Shown piece by piece: positions 1 through 8,112 of a stretch of 13,030 nucleotides of DNA. This DNA comes from Bacteroidia bacterium. GTDB lineage: Bacteria > Bacteroidota > Bacteroidia > Bacteroidales > CAJPTX01. The notes beneath the pieces are model-generated. The model had not been told where the DNA came from and did not search any database. It was given only the letters and a program-made list of their open reading frames with translations. Position 1 is the first letter of the stretch; each line of letters opens with the position of its first letter. The translations under genes and the position numbers were made by a program. The DNA lies in assembly GCA_905373665.1 (NCBI GenBank), contig CAJPTV010000065.1, positions 1 to 13,030 on the forward strand, in the 5' to 3' direction.

Positions 1-83
1 GGGTTGAAGCCTTTTGCTTAGTTGACGTCCAATCCTCAAAAAGAGAGACTGGATGAAGCTCCAGACGACACGATGACAAGATA
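1..83. other. left-edge non-coding stretch
   Basis: No gene can be supported here. On the plus strand one frame open from the window edge stops at 19-21 and another at about 52-54, so the tail of a plus-strand gene running in from the left is possible but cannot be shown with so few codons. The hairpin that follows at 84-125 would suit two converging genes. Confidence 0.3.
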
Positions 84-125
84 AGAAAACGAGGCAGTCT
101 CTTCACGGAAACCGCCTCGTTTTCT
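84..125 (-). terminator. perfect 12-bp hairpin terminator, probably bidirectional
   Basis: AGAAAACGAGGC (84-95) pairs without mismatch with GCCTCGTTTTCT (114-125) around an 18-base loop. It lies 18 bases past the stop codon of the minus-strand T9SS cargo gene. In the minus direction the T-rich arm ends in TTTTCTTAT, and in the plus direction in TTTTCT, so it could end transcription from both sides. The long loop is less typical of a strong intrinsic terminator. Confidence 0.7.
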
Positions 126-143
126 AGTAGGAAGAAGAGTCCA

Positions 144-3100
144 CTAGTATTTCAACACTCTGACACTCTTCTGCATAGCATTTGCTCCGTAAAGACGTAC
201 GAGGTAGATACCCGCTGGCAACTCCGCAGTCTCTAAAACAATCTCTTTCCCTTCCAACGCTCCAGAACGTAGGAGCACACCTGTGGAGCTCACGAACTCA
301 TAACGCCCCTGAATGCCCTCCGAGTTAATGATCCGTAGCTGTGAAGAAAAAGGATTAGGGGACACAGCGATCGTAGCCAACGTAGCATCCTCGAGCGCTA
401 ATGGAGGCTTATTATTATCCTGATTATCATCACTATTGGCTTTCTTGACAAAGACCGCTTTTACCTCAGTAGCGCTTGTTACGGTAAATTTCTTCGTCGC
501 AAGAATGTCCTTTTCTCCTGCCATAAGTGAGGTAAGTGTATAGCCCTCAGAAGCCTCTGCTTTTACCGTGAGTTCCGTTCCCTTAGGGATTGTATTGAGC
601 ATTTGGTCATGATGCCCCTCAATAGAGAGCCTCCCCTCCCCTTCTTTCAAGAGTTTCACCTCAAAAAGCTCTGGAGGAAGGACTTCTACGCGAAACTTCG
701 TCTCAAATCCAAGAGGACTCTTAGCGACAATGGTATAACTGTAGTGAACCCACGCCAATGGGATATCTGCGGCAATGTGTAAAATACCTTTTTCATAACG
801 CAGGTATTCGAATCCATCCCTACTGTACTCAAAAGTAACTTCCTTCACATCAGCAGTTGGAGGATCAAAAGAGAGAGACAACGGTGCAGATTCTCCTGGG
901 CGTAACCCTAAATACCAAGGATTGAAAGCGATACCGCGAAGCTGTCGCGCAGCATCCTTAATAGAAACCTCGTATACCAAACGTCCCTTCTTATACTGGA
1001 GCGTTACGGTAGCCTTCTGACCGAGCTCGCCTAAGGCTTCGAGTTCTAAAATCTCGCTATGATGGAGAGTTGCTTTTACGATACCCTCTGGTGCTATTGT
1101 GATGGTAGGAGTACCTGAGAAATAGCTCATTTTATAGGTTTTCTTTTCTCCTTTCTGCAACTCTACCGCGAGGGTTTTCGGGATGAGCTTTATGGTCAAG
1201 CGGCGCGAGATCTTCTTATCTTTAGTACGAATGACAATCGTCGAAGAACCTTCTTTCTTGTGCTTAAGTTGGATCGCTGGATAACGATAACTCATGTCTA
1301 AACTGATTCCCAAGCATTCTTCGCCAGACTCCTGCACGACTTCCCAGTCGCCGTAAGACCCTTTAGGTTCTGGGGAAATGTAAAGAGGATATGCGTACCT
1401 CGGGAATGGGATCTCTAGCACATCCCCCGTCACCTCCTTACCATCATATTTTAACCCTATCGACTTAAGCTCGGGCGCTGTTATCTCTAAAAAGAAATTC
1501 AGCACTTTGTCTGGATGTATAAGACTTTGTACACGCACAGGATACTTCCCAGGCTTCTTAATTAAAAAGTCCCCATAAGTTTCGCGGAGCTCGAGTTGTT
1601 GACTCACAAGTTGCCCATCGTCAGCATTATAGGGATAATAGCGTACGATAAGGTCTTTGTCGCGAACTTCTAGATAGGAAAGAGAGAACGTATCTCCCTC
1701 TTTCACAACCCTTCCGTCAATCAAGAGCTCGAAACGTTCTAGAGGGTGCTTCGCAGGCACAACCTCCACTGTTATAGAAGTTTTGATATGCACATTGTCA
1801 CGTTTTAATTCCACTTCTATTTTCTCCCCATTAGCCTCGGCGCTCAGTGCTTGCCAATTGGGAAGATGTGGAGGACACTTCCAGTCTAAGGAAAAGTTTT
1901 TGTAATACTCCTCCTCTACTTGAAAAAAGGTATAAGGATATAGGGTGCGAGCAGCTCCAATGACCGTGGCGACAATCGTTTTGCCACCTTCGGTGCGCAC
2001 TCCTTTTCCCATAATTTTGGGCATACCCCATACTCGGACATTAAAGAACTGTTTCGTAGACTCTTGTCCTTGCAGCATCGCATAGATTTGAGCCTTCCCC
2101 ACCGCCTTAGCTTTTACAATCCCCTCTGGAGTAACCTCGACCACCTCTTTTCCTTGCGCTACCCCAAATTCGAGTTTTGTATCAGCAGATGCATTCTTGA
2201 GTAGCAGCGCTACCTCCGTTGGCGTTCCGTAAAGCGCCAAATCAAAGCTCCGACTATACTCCTTTCCCCACTTGAGATAGGGTAAATGCAAATTATGATA
2301 CAGCAAATTAGCCTCGGTGGATTGAAATAGAGAATCTAAGCCTACACCCTCACTTGTTGCTAAGCGCTTCAACTGAAACGTCCAAGTATTCTTGCCCGTC
2401 TCCTTTATCACAACGTCTTTTTCAAACCACTCGTTGGGGCGATAGGTAAAGCGAATATCGGGGTCTTCACATTCTATTTTTAGAGTATGTTCCTTATTGA
2501 TCCCTAGCGTATACTTCTCTTTGCCATCAATCTTAACACTTATCGGGATTCTATTTTTCACCACAACCTCACACTCTGTCTGCAAGGCTTTGTGTACGCC
2601 TTTAACTTCTAGTACTCGAGCGATGATTTTGTAAGTACCTGGGATATGCCAAGCGTCTAAATCGTGAGATTCATAGTCATGATAGTCAATGACCTTCCCA
2701 TTAGAAACATTGATTATTTGGATCGCCTGTCGGGATATCCCATGCACTAACAACTTGACTTTCGGTCTTGCTCCCACCCATGCCATATATTTAGGTTCTG
2801 CAAAACGCAAAATATACTCTTCCTCGGAAAGGAAATCTCCCGAGATACGCCACCCCTTTTCCTTAATCAACTTTTCGCGCGCCGCAACGGCCGTACTGTT
2901 ATATGCCATATTGCGAGCGTCTAACACGACTCCTGTCGCAATCTCCTCCTGTGCCGCCCAACCGATAAGCGAAGCTGAATAATTGGCAGTAGAAAATGCG
3001 TCAGCTCTAAAAGATAACTCCTTACACTGCCGTAGCTTCCACTCGCCTAGATTCTGATCTATGTAACGCGTAATCTCAATATTCTCTACATGAGAGACAT

Positions 3101-3629
3101 CCCAGTGCCGAATCGGGATATTAAAGCTACTGTATACTTCTAATCGTTTCACCTGACTCAGGTCTGGCATCCCTGCCCCAATAGCCTCTTGTATATTCGC
3201 TTTCCCATGACTCAAGATACGACAATCTCTCCAGACAATGTCACCCCAAGAGAGGACTGTAAGATGTATCTTTTCAAAAGATTCAAAGCTATGTATATTC
3301 TCTGCAGGGATTTCTACAATATAACTACCTGCCGATGGGACGGGAAAAACGTAATATTGATCCTTCAAACGCTCAGAAGGACTGAATGTTTTTTCTTGCC
3401 ACTCACTAGCTCCCTCTTTCTGATAACGAATAGTCAACGGTAAACTATCATCAATAAAATCTAACCCAAAACCAACAACAAACTGTCGTCCTAGAATCTG
3501 CTCACTCTCTCTATCATTCTGAGCCAACATTCTAAACACGAAGGGACGTTTTTGAGCCAATGCCCCACTCACCGAACCTAACCACCAGCAACATGCTAGG
3601 ATTAGCATAGATACGATCCTTGCCAACAT
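144..3629 (-). CDS. large secreted multidomain protein with T9SS type A sorting domain
   Basis: A 1161-residue surface or secreted protein of unknown specific function. Residues 1-25 form a Sec signal peptide with a hydrophobic core and a likely cleavage after SGALA, before Q26. Residues about 122-266 resemble a shortened BspA/DUF285 surface-protein domain: WDVSHVENI at 176-184, then NYSASLIGWAAQ (216-227), YNSTAVAA and a KGWRISGD ending. The middle is mainly beta-rich Ig-like material; residues about 470-533 look like a Big_2 domain with TPEGIVKAKAVG, and a second APEGIVKA occurs further on. Residues about 991-1064 match the divergent InlB B-repeat type (GTELTVKAEASEGYTL, ending in EVKAVFVKK). 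A D/N-rich linker follows, and the last 78 residues (1084-1161) are a Por_Secre_tail domain with SPNPF, LPAGIYLVRL and a final RVLKY. Family knowledge says this tail directs passage through the T9SS and attachment to the outer membrane. The gene stands alone, with no strong Shine-Dalgarno site. I infer an adhesin or scaffold role; no catalytic domain was recognised. Confidence 0.9.
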   Translation of the reverse strand: MLARIVSMLILACCWWLGSVSGALAQKRPFVFRMLAQNDRESEQILGRQFVVGFGLDFIDDSLPLTIRYQKEGASEWQEKTFSPSERLKDQYYVFPVPSAGSYIVEIPAENIHSFESFEKIHLTVLSWGDIVWRDCRILSHGKANIQEAIGAGMPDLSQVKRLEVYSSFNIPIRHWDVSHVENIEITRYIDQNLGEWKLRQCKELSFRADAFSTANYSASLIGWAAQEEIATGVVLDARNMAYNSTAVAAREKLIKEKGWRISGDFLSEEEYILRFAEPKYMAWVGARPKVKLLVHGISRQAIQIINVSNGKVIDYHDYESHDLDAWHIPGTYKIIARVLEVKGVHKALQTECEVVVKNRIPISVKIDGKEKYTLGINKEHTLKIECEDPDIRFTYRPNEWFEKDVVIKETGKNTWTFQLKRLATSEGVGLDSLFQSTEANLLYHNLHLPYLKWGKEYSRSFDLALYGTPTEVALLLKNASADTKLEFGVAQGKEVVEVTPEGIVKAKAVGKAQIYAMLQGQESTKQFFNVRVWGMPKIMGKGVRTEGGKTIVATVIGAARTLYPYTFFQVEEEYYKNFSLDWKCPPHLPNWQALSAEANGEKIEVELKRDNVHIKTSITVEVVPAKHPLERFELLIDGRVVKEGDTFSLSYLEVRDKDLIVRYYPYNADDGQLVSQQLELRETYGDFLIKKPGKYPVRVQSLIHPDKVLNFFLEITAPELKSIGLKYDGKEVTGDVLEIPFPRYAYPLYISPEPKGSYGDWEVVQESGEECLGISLDMSYRYPAIQLKHKKEGSSTIVIRTKDKKISRRLTIKLIPKTLAVELQKGEKKTYKMSYFSGTPTITIAPEGIVKATLHHSEILELEALGELGQKATVTLQYKKGRLVYEVSIKDAARQLRGIAFNPWYLGLRPGESAPLSLSFDPPTADVKEVTFEYSRDGFEYLRYEKGILHIAADIPLAWVHYSYTIVAKSPLGFETKFRVEVLPPELFEVKLLKEGEGRLSIEGHHDQMLNTIPKGTELTVKAEASEGYTLTSLMAGEKDILATKKFTVTSATEVKAVFVKKANSDDNQDNNKPPLALEDATLATIAVSPNPFSSQLRIINSEGIQGRYEFVSSTGVLLRSGALEGKEIVLETAELPAGIYLVRLYGANAMQKSVRVLKY

Positions 3630-3904
3630 ACTACTTAATTTGAACCTATTGATACTCTAAGACCTAATTGATAAAATACGCCGCAAGTTATACAATTATT
3701 TATCAATGCCATAATCCTTCACACAAACTCAAGTCACGCACAGGACAGCCCATCCCCACATGCCCTTAAAACCTCCACGACTCAGTCTCTGAAACGTCCT
3801 TAAGACTCACTCAGCGTCCACCACTAAACAGCAGGAAAATAAAAACAGGGCATAGCACGGAGTGTGCTATGCCCTGTATAAATAGGCTGCTATACCTGCA
3901 ATTC
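3630..3904. other. intergenic region between korB and the T9SS cargo gene
   Basis: A 275-base stretch without a convincing gene. It holds the korAB terminator at 3836-3877 and, in its left, AT-rich part, presumably the minus-strand promoter for the cargo gene. No exact TAnnTTTG box was found there; the nearest is TAACTTGC on the minus strand at roughly 3688-3695, which is weak. Nothing else was recognised. Confidence 0.5.
3836..3877 (-). terminator. strong rho-independent terminator after korB
   Basis: ACAGGGCATAGCAC (3845-3858) pairs perfectly over 14 bp with GTGCTATGCCCTGT (3864-3877) around a 5-base loop. Read on the minus strand the hairpin is followed by TTTTTATTTT (3845 down to 3836, sharing the first T with the stem). 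It lies 27 bases past the korB stop and would end the korAB transcript. Confidence 0.92.
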
Positions 3905-4927
3905 CTACAATTCGTAGACTTCGCCACTGCGCAAAAGGTCGTCCATGCAGCTTAGCTTCGCATTCTTTTGCACGTCGGCAATTTGATCACGTACGAGGTC
4001 ATCATAAGTCGGCGACGGTACATCACGAATCACACCAAGAGCTACGGGCAAATCAGGATATTGCATCCCTACTAACAACATATGCAAGCCGAACTTGGGT
4101 TCGTGTGCATCATGCACAAGGATGTTCTTTTCCGTATACCCATCTTTTCCGAGCTCTACAGCGCGGAGACGGAAACCATCGAGCACCAACCCCTTGTCCT
4201 GATCCTTACCAAAGATCATAGGTTCGCCGTGCTTGAGGTAAATCACCCGATCGGCACGGGTTACGCGGTCAGATATCGCAGAATGTGCTCCGTTATTGAA
4301 AATAACGCAGTTCTGCAAGATTTCCACTACAGAGGTTCCGTCATGCTTTGCAGCCGCCAACATTACCTCCGAGGAGAGGGCTAACTCTACGTCTAAGGAA
4401 CGTGCAAAGAAATGTCCGTGCGCCCCAAGCACCAACTCCCCTGGGTGGAAGGGTTGCTCAACCGTTCCGTAGGGCGAGGTCTTAGTGATAGCCCCGAGCT
4501 TGGAGGTTGGGCTATACTGCCCCTTGGTCAGACCATAGATCTCGTTGTTGAACAACAAGATGTTGATATCAATGTTTCGACGTACGGCGTGGATAAAGTG
4601 ATTTCCCCCGATAGCTAACGCATCACCATCCCCCGTTACCTGCCATACGCTCATCGTGGGGTTCGCTACCTTGAGCCCCGTAGAGATGGCCGTCGCACGT
4701 CCGTGGATGGAGTGGAAACCGAAAGTATCCATGTAGTAGGGGAAGCGGCTCGAACAGCCAATCCCAGACACTACGACGAAGCGCTCCTTTGTATAGCCGA
4801 GCTGCTCAGCGACCAAGGGCATCGCCTTCTGTACCGAAGCTAAGATGGCGTGGTCGCCACAACCTGGACACCAGCGTACCTCTTGGTCGCTCTTGAAATC
4901 GTTTGCTGTGTATTTGCACTCACTCAT
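3905..4927 (-). CDS. korB: 2-oxoacid:ferredoxin oxidoreductase beta subunit (KorB)
   Basis: The TPP-binding subunit of a CoA-dependent 2-oxoacid:ferredoxin oxidoreductase, a cytoplasmic anaerobic enzyme that decarboxylates a 2-oxoacid to acyl-CoA, CO2 and reduced ferredoxin. The 340 residues carry the TPP/Mg motif from GDGD (99-102) to NN (127-128). Cys20 and Cys23 (WCPGCGDH), Cys58 (GIGCSS) and Cys207 (ILQNCV) match in spacing the four ligands of the beta-subunit [4Fe-4S] cluster in this family, so the cluster should be intact. It starts 19 bases after korA, with GGAGGA at 4940-4935 as ribosome binding site, and is followed by a strong terminator, so korA and korB form a two-gene operon. 2-Oxoglutarate is the likeliest substrate because the partner is a fused gamma-alpha KorA, but pyruvate or branched-chain 2-oxoacids cannot be excluded. 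Confidence 0.93.
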   Translation of the reverse strand: MSECKYTANDFKSDQEVRWCPGCGDHAILASVQKAMPLVAEQLGYTKERFVVVSGIGCSSRFPYYMDTFGFHSIHGRATAISTGLKVANPTMSVWQVTGDGDALAIGGNHFIHAVRRNIDINILLFNNEIYGLTKGQYSPTSKLGAITKTSPYGTVEQPFHPGELVLGAHGHFFARSLDVELALSSEVMLAAAKHDGTSVVEILQNCVIFNNGAHSAISDRVTRADRVIYLKHGEPMIFGKDQDKGLVLDGFRLRAVELGKDGYTEKNILVHDAHEPKFGLHMLLVGMQYPDLPVALGVIRDVPSPTYDDLVRDQIADVQKNAKLSCMDDLLRSGEVYEL

Positions 4928-4946
4928 TCTCGTATCCTCCGAGCCC

Positions 4947-6797
4947 TTACTTCAACTTCGATTCGATATGTTCTACCAATTCATGTACTGTGAAGGGTTG
5001 TCCCATCACCTTGTTATATTGCGTGTACTCGAACTGTGGGAGGCACATACGCAAGTAGTTGGCCATTTGTCCCATATTCAATTCCGCAACCACGAGCTGC
5101 TTAAAGCCCTTGAAAAGATCTGCCAAGTTTGCAGGCAGAGGGTTGATGTAGGAGATGTGGCACAAGGAGACCTTCTTCCCCTTTGCACGTAGCTCTTCTA
5201 CAGCACTGGAGGTATGCCCATACGTGCCGCCCCAGCTAATCAGAAGGACGTCGCCCGTAGCATCGCCCATGAGGGTCTGTGCGGGGATCATATTCTGTAC
5301 CGTAGCCACCTTCTTAGCACGAAGATCAGTCATCGTCTGGTGGTTCTGTGGATCGTGCGACACCGTTCCCTTCAAAGAGTCTTTTTCCAACCCCCCAATG
5401 CGGTGCGAAAGCCCGAGTGTACCTGGGAATGCCCACGAACGAGCGTAGTTCTCATTACGCTTGTAGGGCAAGAAACGCTCCCCGTTTTCGCTGGGTTGCG
5501 CAATGGGCGGATGAATTTCTGGATAGTCCTTCATAGAGGGAATCCGCCACGGCTGCGAGCCATTGGCAATAAATCCGTCCGTAAGCAGCACAACGGGGGT
5601 CATCCGTTCTAGGGCTATCTTACTAGCCATGAAGGCCATATCAAAGCAATCGCTTGGGCTCTTAGCTGCCACAACGACGAGCGGACACTCACCGTTACGT
5701 CCCCAAAGCGCCTGCATTAAGTCAGACTGCTCAGTCTTGGTAGGCAAACCCGTAGAGGGACCGCCACGCTGTACGTCGACGATCACAAGCGGTAACTCCG
5801 TCATCACTGCCAAACCGAGCGCTTCACTCTTGAGGGAAAGACCTGGACCAGAGGTCGTCGTTACAGCGAAATTTCCTGCGAAAGCTGCCCCGATGGAGGT
5901 ACAGATCCCCGCAATTTCGTCCTCAGCCTGTAGGGTCTTTACGCCCAAATCTTTACGCTTTGCGAGTTCGACCAAGATGTCGGTTGCTGGCGTAATCGGG
6001 TATGAACCACAGAAGAGCGGACGCCCAGACTTTTCCGCTGCTGCCATAAAGCCCCATGCGGTTGCGGTATTCCCATTGATGTTGCGATACAAACCGTGCT
6101 GCTTCACCTCAGCCTTGGGCACTTCGTAAGTGTTGGCAATAGCTTGTACGTTAGCTGCATAGTTATACCCATCGATGAGTACCTTCTTGTTTGCAGCGAT
6201 AAGCTCGGGCTTTTTCTTAAACTTCTGCTCGAAGTACTTTTCGGTATGCTCCATCGGGCGGTCAAACATGAAGAAGAGCATCCCGAGTGCGAACATGTTC
6301 TTACAACGCACGATCGACTTATTGTCCAACCCTGAGTCTTTGAGACTCTCTTGGGTCATCTGCGTAATCGGGCAGTAGAGGACGTTGTAGTCGTTGAGCT
6401 TAAGCTCCGTAATGGGGTCTTCGGTCTTAAAGCCCGCCTTTTCCAGCCACTTGGGGATAAAGGTGTCAGTGTCAAGAAGGATGGTACCGCCCACCTTCAT
6501 CCACTTCGCATTCGCTTTGAGCGCCGCTGGGTTCATCGCGACAAGGACGTCGCAATAGTCACCTGGAGTGCTCACAGGTCCACTCCCGATGTGTACCTGG
6601 AAACCCGATACCCCACCAATCGAACCCTGTGGAGCACGAATTTCGGCCGGATAATCTGGGAAAGTGCTCACACCATTTCCCAACAAAGCCGACGTATCCG
6701 AAAATAGCGTCCCGGTGAGCTGCATACCGTCACCGGAGTCGCCAGAGAACCGGATAACGACCTCACTTAAATTCAACGTTCGCTTAGACGAATCCAT
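4947..6797 (-). CDS. korA: 2-oxoacid:ferredoxin oxidoreductase, fused gamma-alpha subunit (KorA)
   Basis: A 616-residue fusion of the gamma and alpha domains of the oxidoreductase completed by KorB. Residues about 10-200 are the gamma (POR, PF01558-type) domain beginning VVIRFSGDSGDGMQLTG, which binds CoA in characterised relatives. Residues about 240-616 are the alpha part: YPITP at 266-270, the conserved signature of this superfamily near the TPP site, then a TTSGPGLSLKSE loop and RGGPSTG (344-350). This order resembles the two-subunit KorAB enzymes known from Mycobacterium and others, which use 2-oxoglutarate. No ferredoxin-type subunit is fused or adjacent; the beta subunit's single cluster would pass electrons to free ferredoxin. 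Its own promoter and structured leader lie at 6824-6898. No clear Shine-Dalgarno site precedes the ATG, only an A-rich leader, which is common in Bacteroidota. Confidence 0.93.
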   Translation of the reverse strand: MDSSKRTLNLSEVVIRFSGDSGDGMQLTGTLFSDTSALLGNGVSTFPDYPAEIRAPQGSIGGVSGFQVHIGSGPVSTPGDYCDVLVAMNPAALKANAKWMKVGGTILLDTDTFIPKWLEKAGFKTEDPITELKLNDYNVLYCPITQMTQESLKDSGLDNKSIVRCKNMFALGMLFFMFDRPMEHTEKYFEQKFKKKPELIAANKKVLIDGYNYAANVQAIANTYEVPKAEVKQHGLYRNINGNTATAWGFMAAAEKSGRPLFCGSYPITPATDILVELAKRKDLGVKTLQAEDEIAGICTSIGAAFAGNFAVTTTSGPGLSLKSEALGLAVMTELPLVIVDVQRGGPSTGLPTKTEQSDLMQALWGRNGECPLVVVAAKSPSDCFDMAFMASKIALERMTPVVLLTDGFIANGSQPWRIPSMKDYPEIHPPIAQPSENGERFLPYKRNENYARSWAFPGTLGLSHRIGGLEKDSLKGTVSHDPQNHQTMTDLRAKKVATVQNMIPAQTLMGDATGDVLLISWGGTYGHTSSAVEELRAKGKKVSLCHISYINPLPANLADLFKGFKQLVVAELNMGQMANYLRMCLPQFEYTQYNKVMGQPFTVHELVEHIESKLK

Positions 6798-6823
6798 CTC
6801 TTATATTTTAAGTCTCGTTATTC

Positions 6824-6860
6824 CCAAGCAATAGACCGCTTGGCAAAATTCCTTTGCCAA
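6824..6860 (-). promoter_or_regulatory. two overlapping, mutually exclusive hairpins in the korA leader
   Basis: On the minus strand TTGGCAAA (6860-6853) pairs with TTTGCCAA (6847-6840) over 8 bp with a 5-base loop. The 3' arm of that hairpin overlaps the 5' arm of a second one, CCAAGC (6843-6838) with GCTTGG (6829-6824), 6 bp with an 8-base loop. Bases 6840-6843 cannot be in both. The pair would sit at the 5' end of the korAB mRNA if the promoter call at 6869-6898 is right. It matches no riboswitch class I know. Confidence 0.5.
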
Positions 6861-6868
6861 TATCGCCC

Positions 6869-6898
6869 CAAAGGTAACCCTTATTCTTGGAATGCAAG
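6869..6898 (-). promoter_or_regulatory. consensus Bacteroidota promoter for korAB
   Basis: On the minus strand TACCTTTG (6876-6869) is an exact match to the Bacteroidota -7 box TAnnTTTG. CTTG at 6898-6895, with an 18-base spacer, fits a -33 element (consensus TTTG). The start of transcription would fall near 6862, giving a leader of about 65 bases before korA. The spacer and -33 overlap a dyad, TTCTTG (6884-6889) and CAAGAA (6895-6900). Confidence 0.65.
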
Positions 6899-6931
6899 AA
6901 ATAAAAGGGGGAACTGCGTGTTTTGTGGGGT

Positions 6932-6963
6932 AAAACATAACGCGTCTATTTTAGGGCGACGCG
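6932..6963 (-). terminator. weak candidate terminator after the pseudouridine synthase gene
   Basis: On the minus strand CGCGTC (6963-6958) pairs with GACGCG (6946-6941), 6 bp around an 11-base loop, followed by TTATGTTTT (6940-6932). It lies just past the stop codon at 6971. The stem is short and the T run interrupted, so read-through into korAB is plausible. Confidence 0.4.
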
Positions 6964-6970
6964 GTAAAGG

Positions 6971-7990
6971 TTAGGAAAGCGCCGCTTCTACCTCACCCGC
7001 CTCGAGCATCGCTAATAGCCCAGCCATATCGGCAGGAAGGGGTGCTTCGAGATGGAGCGGCGCGCCCGTGCGAGGGTGTAGGAAGTCTATCGCCCGAGCA
7101 TGTAAAGCTTGACGCGGACACTGCGCAAAAAGGCGCTGCATCAGCGCATGATAGTTCGCCGTTTCTACGCCCCGTAAGATCTTATCGCCCCCGTAACGTG
7201 CATCGTTAAAAAGCGGGTGTTTGAGATACTGCATGTGTACCCGAATCTGATGCATGCGCCCCGTTTCTAATTGGCACTCTAGCCACGAAAAGACCGTATA
7301 GTCTTCTAGGAGACGCCAATGGGTTACGGCAGACTTCCCGACCTCGGGGTCTAGGAAGACCTTCATGCGTTGCCGATCAGCAGGGTCACGGGCTAGTTGC
7401 GTGGTCACTGTCCCCGCTGGTTCAGTAAAGCGCCCCCAAGCAAGGGCGACGTAGGTACGGTGCGCCGTATGGTGTAGAAACTGCGTCCCCAAGGCACTCA
7501 TCGCAGCCTCATTCTTACCCACCACGAGTAACCCTGATGTGTCTTTGTCAATGCGGTGAGCGAGCCCGGGGCGCATGCCCCCTTGTTGAAAAAGCGGTTC
7601 GTCGCGCAGATAATAAAGCAGGGCATTAACGAGGGTGCCGGAAAAATGTCCGTGTCCGGGATGAACGACCATCCCCGCCTGTTTGTTAACGACGAGGATA
7701 TCCGCGTCTTCGTAGACTACCTCAAGGGGGATGTTTTCGGGGAGTACCTCTATCGTGCGGGGCTCTTCGCGTTGAAAGATTTGGATTAGCTCGCCGGGTT
7801 TCACTTGGTAGGAGGCTCGCACGGGGCGTCCTGCAATCTGTACCAACCCTTCGCTAATCTTTTGTTGGAGAAAAGAGCGTGAAACGTTCTCTAGGCGATC
7901 AACTAAGAACCTATCGAGCCGCAGGGGTATTTGCCCAGGGTCTACGGCAATCTCCGTGTAAAGATAGAGTGTTTCTTGGGTAGGCTGCAT
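6971..7990 (-). CDS. RluA/RluD-family 23S rRNA pseudouridine synthase
   Basis: A 339-residue RNA-modifying enzyme that isomerises uridine to pseudouridine, by homology in 23S rRNA. An S4 RNA-binding domain at about residues 22-72 (LRLDRFLVDRLENVSRS through YQVKPGE) is followed by the catalytic domain with AHRIDKDTSGLLVV; the aspartate in HRID (about residue 148) is the family's nucleophile. Further RluA-family blocks are LETGRMHQIRVHM and LFNDARYGGDKIL. Length is usual for RluD. The open frame extends upstream to a TTG at 8036-8038, but the first ATG is at 7988-7990, so I use that. An exact TACCTTTG box lies only 8 bases upstream of this ATG, inside the longer version, which favours the shorter start. 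The gene separates the two oxidoreductase operons and has no obvious functional link to them. The exact rRNA target (RluD, RluC or RluA type) is inferred from S4 domain and length. Confidence 0.9.
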   Translation of the reverse strand: MQPTQETLYLYTEIAVDPGQIPLRLDRFLVDRLENVSRSFLQQKISEGLVQIAGRPVRASYQVKPGELIQIFQREEPRTIEVLPENIPLEVVYEDADILVVNKQAGMVVHPGHGHFSGTLVNALLYYLRDEPLFQQGGMRPGLAHRIDKDTSGLLVVGKNEAAMSALGTQFLHHTAHRTYVALAWGRFTEPAGTVTTQLARDPADRQRMKVFLDPEVGKSAVTHWRLLEDYTVFSWLECQLETGRMHQIRVHMQYLKHPLFNDARYGGDKILRGVETANYHALMQRLFAQCPRQALHARAIDFLHPRTGAPLHLEAPLPADMAGLLAMLEAGEVEAALS

Positions 7991-7998
7991 CTCGGAGA

Positions 7999-8006
7999 CA
8001 AAGGTA
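7999..8006 (-). promoter_or_regulatory. candidate -7 box for the pseudouridine synthase gene
   Basis: On the minus strand TACCTTTG is an exact match to TAnnTTTG and identical in all eight bases to the korA box. It ends 8 bases before the ATG at 7990, so a transcript from it would have almost no leader. No good TTTG lies 19-21 bases upstream (TTCA at best), so it could be chance. Confidence 0.35.
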
Positions 8007-8112
8007 CGATAAGAGATTGGGACATGAAGGTCTGTCAAAACACAACACCACGGATTTTACAGACATTATACGGCATATTCGTTCCCAAACATTCGTTGAT
8101 AATCAGGGGTTC

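Noticed and set aside
5563..6129. A 188-codon plus-strand open frame inside korA
   Set aside because: Antisense shadow of a highly conserved gene, with no domain resemblance.
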